A stretch of 9,465 bases of DNA, from assembly GCA_050115555.1 (NCBI GenBank), contig JASFQI010000188.1, positions 1 through 9,465 on the forward strand, read 5' to 3'. This document shows positions 6,596-9,465 of the stretch, piece by piece; position 1 is the stretch's first letter, and each line of letters begins with the position of its first letter. A program made the position numbers and the translations under genes. Source of the stretch: JASFQI01 sp050115555. Its GTDB lineage: Bacteria > Desulfobacterota > DSM-4660 > Desulfatiglandales > HGW-15. Below the pieces are notes generated by a model, which searched no databases, was not told where the DNA came from, and saw only the letters and a program-made list of their open reading frames with translations.

Positions 6596-7276
6596 ATGCT
6601 GGTCAAAAACTGGATGAGCAGAAACGTGGAGACCGTGGGTCCTGATGACAGCATGCTGGACGCTGTGAACCGGATACGAGAACACAAGATCCTCATGCTG
6701 CCGGTGATGGACGGCGGAAAGCTGGTGGGTGTAATCACGGATCGGGATATCAAGCGGGCGTCGGCCTCGGATGCGAGCACCCTGGAAATCCACGAGCTCA
6801 TGTACCTCATTTCCAAGATCAAGGTTCGGGACATCATGTCGAAAAAGGTGGTGACAGTGCCCGAAGACTTCACCGTGGAGGAGACAGCGGAGGTCCTCCT
6901 GGAGAACAGGATCTCCGGCGTCCCCGTGGTAGACAGGGAGGGGAAAATCACCGGCGTGATCACCCAGGCCGACATCTTTCGCGTGCTCATCTCCATCACC
7001 GGCGTGGAAAAACGCGGCATACAGTTCGCCTTCCTCCTGGAGGACAAGCCGGGCTCCATCAAGGCTGTGGCGGACGTCATGCGCACATACGGCGGCCGCA
7101 TTGCAAGCATCCTGACCTCCTACGAAGAGGCCTCCGAGGGATACCGGAAGGCCTTTATCCGCATGTACGGACTGGATCGTTTCAAGCTCGAAGAGCTCAA
7201 AAAGGAGCTCAAGGACAAGTTTCACGTGCTCTACATGGTGGACAACCGCGAGGAGAAAAGGGAGATCTACGAGTAG
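6596..7276 (+). CDS. CBS-CBS-ACT protein, AcuB-like (copy B)
   Basis: The 226-residue product aligns without gaps to copy A over its whole length (about 144 of 225 positions identical by hand). The CBS T-x-x-D motifs (Thr48-Asp51, Thr123-Asp126) and the ACT turn D-K-P-G-S-I with Y-G-G-R-I are retained. The most conserved blocks are residues 32-60 and 141-170 (the V-G-V-x-T-D-R-D region and the ACT entry); the N-terminal 11-30 stretch and the extreme C-terminal helix differ most, which could alter ligand or partner choice. AAGGAGG at 6582-6588 supports ATG 6596. It follows the USP gene by 56 bases. The duplication is old enough for clear divergence, so the two may form hetero-oligomers or respond to different ligands. 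Confidence 0.92.
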   Translation: MLVKNWMSRNVETVGPDDSMLDAVNRIREHKILMLPVMDGGKLVGVITDRDIKRASASDASTLEIHELMYLISKIKVRDIMSKKVVTVPEDFTVEETAEVLLENRISGVPVVDREGKITGVITQADIFRVLISITGVEKRGIQFAFLLEDKPGSIKAVADVMRTYGGRIASILTSYEEASEGYRKAFIRMYGLDRFKLEELKKELKDKFHVLYMVDNREEKREIYE

Positions 7277-7325
7277 AATACATTGTGAAAACCCGGACCG
7301 AAAGACCCGGGACGCGGGATACCCC

Positions 7326-7793
7326 ATGTACGAGTTCACCCACTACCAGGCCCGGGACGTGATGACCCAAGATCCCGTGACCGTTTCTGAAACCACTCCT
7401 CTCAGTGAAGTAGAGCGCGTCTTCGAGGCCCACGATTTCAACGGGCTCCCTGTTATCGACGAAGAACGCCGGTTGCTCGGCATGGTGACCAAGCTCGACC
7501 TCTTGCGGGCCTTTGCCTTCGGCCGGGACTCCAAAATCCCGCACTACCGGGAAATTATGGCCCGGGCGGTCGGCCGGGTGATGACCCGCACCCCCGAGAC
7601 CGTGGGCCCCAAATCCCCCCTCACCCATATCCTCCAGCAGTTGGTGGACTCGCGAAAAAAAAGCCTTCCTGTGGTCTCCGGGGACCGTCTCGTAGGAATC
7701 ATCGCGAGGGAGGATATCCTCAGCGCCTTGCGAGAGGCCTCTATGGGACGCATGCCCGAGCGGCTCAATACTTCGACCAACGGCAGCCTTTGA
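7326..7793 (+). CDS. Two-CBS-domain (Bateman) protein
   Basis: The 155-residue protein is essentially one CBS pair, without the ACT domain of its neighbours. CBS1 (about 8-66) has R-D-V-M-T-Q-D-P-V-T-V, G-L-P-V-I-D and V-T-K-L-D (Thr55, Asp58). CBS2 (about 80-138) has G-R-V-M-T-R-T-P-E-T-V, S-L-P-V-V and I-A-R-E-D, where the Thr of the T-x-x-D motif is Ala127, so the two nucleotide sites may differ in strength. Such proteins usually dimerise and bind AMP, ADP, ATP or SAM. The gene begins 49 bases after copy B with only a weak purine-rich ribosome site (GCGGG before ACCCC). It is the last gene before the next regulatory gap and probably ends the operon starting at 4963; I find no clear terminator after it. 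Confidence 0.88.
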   Translation: MYEFTHYQARDVMTQDPVTVSETTPLSEVERVFEAHDFNGLPVIDEERRLLGMVTKLDLLRAFAFGRDSKIPHYREIMARAVGRVMTRTPETVGPKSPLTHILQQLVDSRKKSLPVVSGDRLVGIIAREDILSALREASMGRMPERLNTSTNGSL

Positions 7794-7805
7794 GGTATTG
7801 AGCGG

Positions 7806-7832
7806 TTTACACGTTGGAAAACAGCCCGACAA
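7806..7832 (+). promoter_or_regulatory. Palindromic activator-site candidate, copy 3 (imperfect)
   Basis: TTTACA (7806-7811), three bases, TGGAAAA (7815-7821), five bases, CGACAA (7827-7832) follows the order and spacing of copies 1 and 2 with two mismatches (TGT to TGG, CGACAT to CGACAA). Its centre is 118 bases upstream of the -24 GG of the sigma-54 promoter at 7929-7945, nearly the same as for copy 2 (116). The shared spacing makes the weaker match credible. Confidence 0.5.
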
Positions 7833-7889
7833 CGGAGCCGTTCCCCTCCATCTTTGCCCTCCTCCCTGCAGATCTAATTTATTCTTAAA

Positions 7890-7902
7890 TTACAAGTTGA
7901 TA
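7890..7902 (-). promoter_or_regulatory. IHF-like site between activator site and promoter
   Basis: On the minus strand, TATCAA-CTTG-TAA matches the IHF consensus WATCAANNNNTTR except at one position. It abuts an AT-rich tract at 7874-7892. It lies about 35 bases upstream of the -24 GG, where a DNA bend would bring the upstream site to the polymerase. Short degenerate sites like this are common by chance. Confidence 0.3.
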
Positions 7903-7928
7903 CAACCTCTTCACCCCTCTTTGCCCAC

Positions 7929-7945
7929 TTGGTATGCCCCTTGCT
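7929..7945 (+). promoter_or_regulatory. Sigma-54 (-24/-12) promoter of the tandem USP gene
   Basis: TTGGTATG, four C, TTGCT: GG at 7931-7932 and GC at 7943-7944 are exactly ten bases apart. The two departures from YTGGCACGNNNNTTGCW are C-to-T transitions common in this promoter class. Transcription should start near 7956, leaving about 83 bases before ATG 8039. The promoter lies across an upstream in-frame ATG at 7934, which argues against that start. Confidence 0.75.
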
Positions 7946-7985
7946 CTTTTATTTTTGGACGATCAACGGAAAAGGGCTTCGCAAA

Positions 7986-8005
7986 GGGACCTTACGAGAG
8001 GTCCC
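7986..8005 (+). other. Leader hairpin of the tandem USP mRNA
   Basis: GGGACCT (7986-7992) and AGGTCCC (7999-8005) form a perfect 7-bp stem with a six-base loop, about 30 bases after the predicted transcript start. No T-run follows. A CCCTC/GAGGG pairing just downstream, around 8020-8032, could partly cover the ribosome site. It probably affects mRNA stability or translation. Confidence 0.4.
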
Positions 8006-8038
8006 GGCCTGGTACGGAACCCTCGAGGAGGGAGGAAC

Positions 8039-8938
8039 ATGACTGCATCCCGAAAAAAACGGATTCTGCTCGCCTTTGACGGATCCTTTCACGCTATGGA
8101 GTCGGCACGCTACATCGGGCGCATTCCGGCGTTTCAGAGTATGGACATCGTGCTCTTTCACGTCTTCACGAAGATCCCCGAGTGCTACTACGACCTGGAA
8201 GCTTCTACTCCCATGGGATCGCGCATGAAGGAGATCCGCGCCTGGGAAGCGCAACAGGAAACCGAAATTCAAAAGGCCTTGGAGAAGGCCCGGCATCTCC
8301 TGATCGAGGAAGGCGTTCCTGAAGCTCACATCCACGTGAACATGCACGAGCGACAGAAGGGAATCGCACGGGACATCACATCGGAGTCAAAAAAGGGGTA
8401 TGCCGCTGTGATCGTAGGACGCAAAGGGGTGAGTCGCATCCGGGACCTGGTGATGGGCAGCGTATCCGCCAAGCTCCTTGAAAAGCTCACGTTCGTGCCA
8501 CTGATCGTCGTGGGACGAAACGCAGGCGCTCCACGAGCTCTCGTGGCGCTGGATCGATCGGAAAACTCCTGGAGGGCTTCGGAATTCGCCGCCCGCATGC
8601 TCGGCGAGACCGACTGGGACCTGACCCTGGCGAGCGTGGTTCGAGGGGACATTACCGAGTGCATTGAGGAAGCGCGCTCGGCCATGGCCGATGTCTTCGA
8701 AAGGGTCACAGACCGCTTTGTGAAATCGGGCATCGGTCGAGAGCGCATCGCCACCCGTTTGATCTCGGGGGCACAGAGCCGGGCGGCGGTGATTGTTCAA
8801 AAGGCGGACCAGGGAGGATTCGGCACCATCGTGGTCGGCCGAAGAGGACTTTCTCGCGTGAAAGACTTCTTTATCGGCAGGGTCAGCAACAAAGTCATTC
8901 AGCTTGCCCGGGACCAGGCGGTATGGGTGGTGAGCTGA
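8039..8938 (+). CDS. Tandem-domain universal stress protein (two Usp domains)
   Basis: The 299-residue cytoplasmic protein contains two Usp domains. Domain 1 (about 7-160) begins R-I-L-L-A-F-D-G-S and carries a full ATP-binding motif G-x2-G-x9-G-S: Gly127, Gly130, Gly140, Ser141. Domain 2 (about 165-299) begins R-A-L-V-A-L-D-R-S and has Gly267, Gly270, Gly280, but Arg281 replaces the usual Ser/Thr, so its nucleotide site may be altered. Both end in the hydrophobic final strand (P-L-I-V-V-G-R and A-V-W-V-V-S). The start is ATG 8039, preceded by GAGGAGGGAGG (8026-8036) and leading straight into the first strand; an in-frame ATG at 7934 lies inside the -24/-12 promoter. The gene has its own sigma-54 promoter and imperfect palindrome. 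The GAF gene begins 90 bases after the stop and may be co-transcribed. The likely role is nucleotide-binding stress or energy-state adaptation; the exact target is unknown. Confidence 0.93.
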   Translation: MTASRKKRILLAFDGSFHAMESARYIGRIPAFQSMDIVLFHVFTKIPECYYDLEASTPMGSRMKEIRAWEAQQETEIQKALEKARHLLIEEGVPEAHIHVNMHERQKGIARDITSESKKGYAAVIVGRKGVSRIRDLVMGSVSAKLLEKLTFVPLIVVGRNAGAPRALVALDRSENSWRASEFAARMLGETDWDLTLASVVRGDITECIEEARSAMADVFERVTDRFVKSGIGRERIATRLISGAQSRAAVIVQKADQGGFGTIVVGRRGLSRVKDFFIGRVSNKVIQLARDQAVWVVS

Positions 8939-9028
8939 ATGGGACCGAACAGAAGTCAAAGGCGTCACGAAGGCCTTGCCGACGCGCACACCCTTACGGG
9001 TCGCCGCACCCGAAGGGGGACAATCGCC

Positions 9029-9465
9029 ATGAAGAACGACCGAACCGTTTCCGTCGTATTCAGTGAGAAGGACTTCCGTCGGCGTAACCGGGAGCTGTCG
9101 GCTCTTTTGGAGCTGAGCAACTTCCTTTCCTCGGCTAGGGGACTGAATGAGCTCCTCAACGGTGCATTGAAAAAGGTCCTGGCGTTTTTCCGACTGGAGG
9201 CGGGACGAATCTACCTCAAGGACGAAGAGAAGCCGTTTCTCGTTCTGGCGGCCCACCAGGGGATGGAGCCGGAGGGTCTGGAGCGGGTGCATGTGGATGA
9301 AGGCTTTTCCGGAAAGGCCTACCGGACCCGAGCTTACATTGTTCAGCACGTCCTGGAGCTCGAGGACAAGAGGCGCGCCGCCCTGCTGCTTGGAAAGGGA
9401 TTTGAGACGATCGTTTGTGTTCCTCTGATTTACACCGACAAAGTGGGAGGGGTCATGAATCTCGC
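9029..9465 (+). CDS. GAF-domain protein, N-terminal part (possibly a sensor kinase)
   Basis: The frame runs from ATG 9029 to the window end without a stop (145 full codons). A purine-rich GAAGGGGGA at 9012-9020 serves as ribosome site. After a charged helical lead (about 10-36, with F-R-R-R-N-R-E-L-S-A-L-L-E-L-S), residues about 37-145 match a GAF domain: a helix L-N-E-L-L-N-G-A-L-K-K-V, strand A-G-R-I-Y-L-K-D-E, L-V-L-A-A-H-Q-G, the V-D-E-G-F-S-G-K-A-Y-R-T turn (compare G-E-G-I-x-G), and G-F-E-T-I-V-C-V-P-L-I-Y-T-D-K-V-G-G-V-M-N-L. GAF domains bind small ligands or hold cofactors. The lead helix plus GAF is common at the front of soluble sensor histidine kinases or diguanylate cyclases, but the output domain is outside the window. 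No Cys or His pattern for haem or an Fe-S cluster is evident in the visible part. Confidence 0.85.
   Translation, partial: MKNDRTVSVVFSEKDFRRRNRELSALLELSNFLSSARGLNELLNGALKKVLAFFRLEAGRIYLKDEEKPFLVLAAHQGMEPEGLERVHVDEGFSGKAYRTRAYIVQHVLELEDKRRAALLLGKGFETIVCVPLIYTDKVGGVMNL

Noticed and set aside
7934..8038. N-terminal extension of the tandem USP from ATG 7934
   Set aside because: It would start inside the sigma-54 promoter and before the predicted transcript start; ATG 8039 has a strong ribosome site and fits the family N-terminus.
8958..9020. Short inverted repeats between the tandem USP and GAF genes
   Set aside because: Stems are only 4-5 bp with no T-run; too weak to call a terminator.

Overview
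The window looks like part of a chromosome from an anaerobic Desulfobacterota-type bacterium, perhaps a sulfate reducer or syntroph in the Syntrophobacter/Desulfacinum neighbourhood. This rests on the fairly high GC, NtrC-type two-component genes with -24/-12 promoters, and the mix of universal stress (USP), CBS and CBS-ACT proteins. It is an inference from gene style, not a database match. All genes lie on the + strand. There are no rRNA or tRNA genes, insertion sequences or CRISPR arrays.

Layout: (1) 1-744, the C-terminal part of an SLC13/DASS anion symporter. (2) 745-1122, a 378-base regulatory gap with a compound hairpin, a palindromic element and a -24/-12 promoter. (3) 1123-1560, a lone receiver (CheY-like) protein closed by a strong intrinsic terminator at 1634-1678. 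(4) 1770-4677, a membrane histidine kinase translationally coupled to an NtrC-family sigma-54 activator. (5) 4678-4962, a second regulatory gap with the same palindrome, a near-perfect sigma-54 promoter and a foldable leader. (6) 4963-7793, an apparent five-gene operon: STAS-like small protein, CBS-ACT, single-domain USP, second CBS-ACT, two-CBS protein. (7) 7794-8038, a third gap with palindrome, sigma-54 promoter and leader hairpin. (8) 8039-8938, a tandem-domain USP. (9) 9029 onward, the start of a GAF-domain protein cut by the window end.

The main observation is that all three larger gaps carry a composite element, TTTACA-N3-TGTAAAA-N5-CGACAT (the third copy has two mismatches). Each copy is followed by a -24/-12 promoter, about 117 bases downstream in two cases. 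The kinase/activator pair lies among these sites and encodes an activator with the GAFTGA loop needed to work with sigma-54. The simplest model is a compact local regulon: the kinase senses an envelope or energy signal, the activator binds the element, and sigma-54 RNA polymerase transcribes the lone receiver, the STAS/CBS-ACT/USP/CBS operon and the tandem USP (perhaps with the GAF protein). The product types suggest adenine-nucleotide sensing and stress or energy-state signalling. The signal, the link between this activator and the element, and the target functions are inferred.
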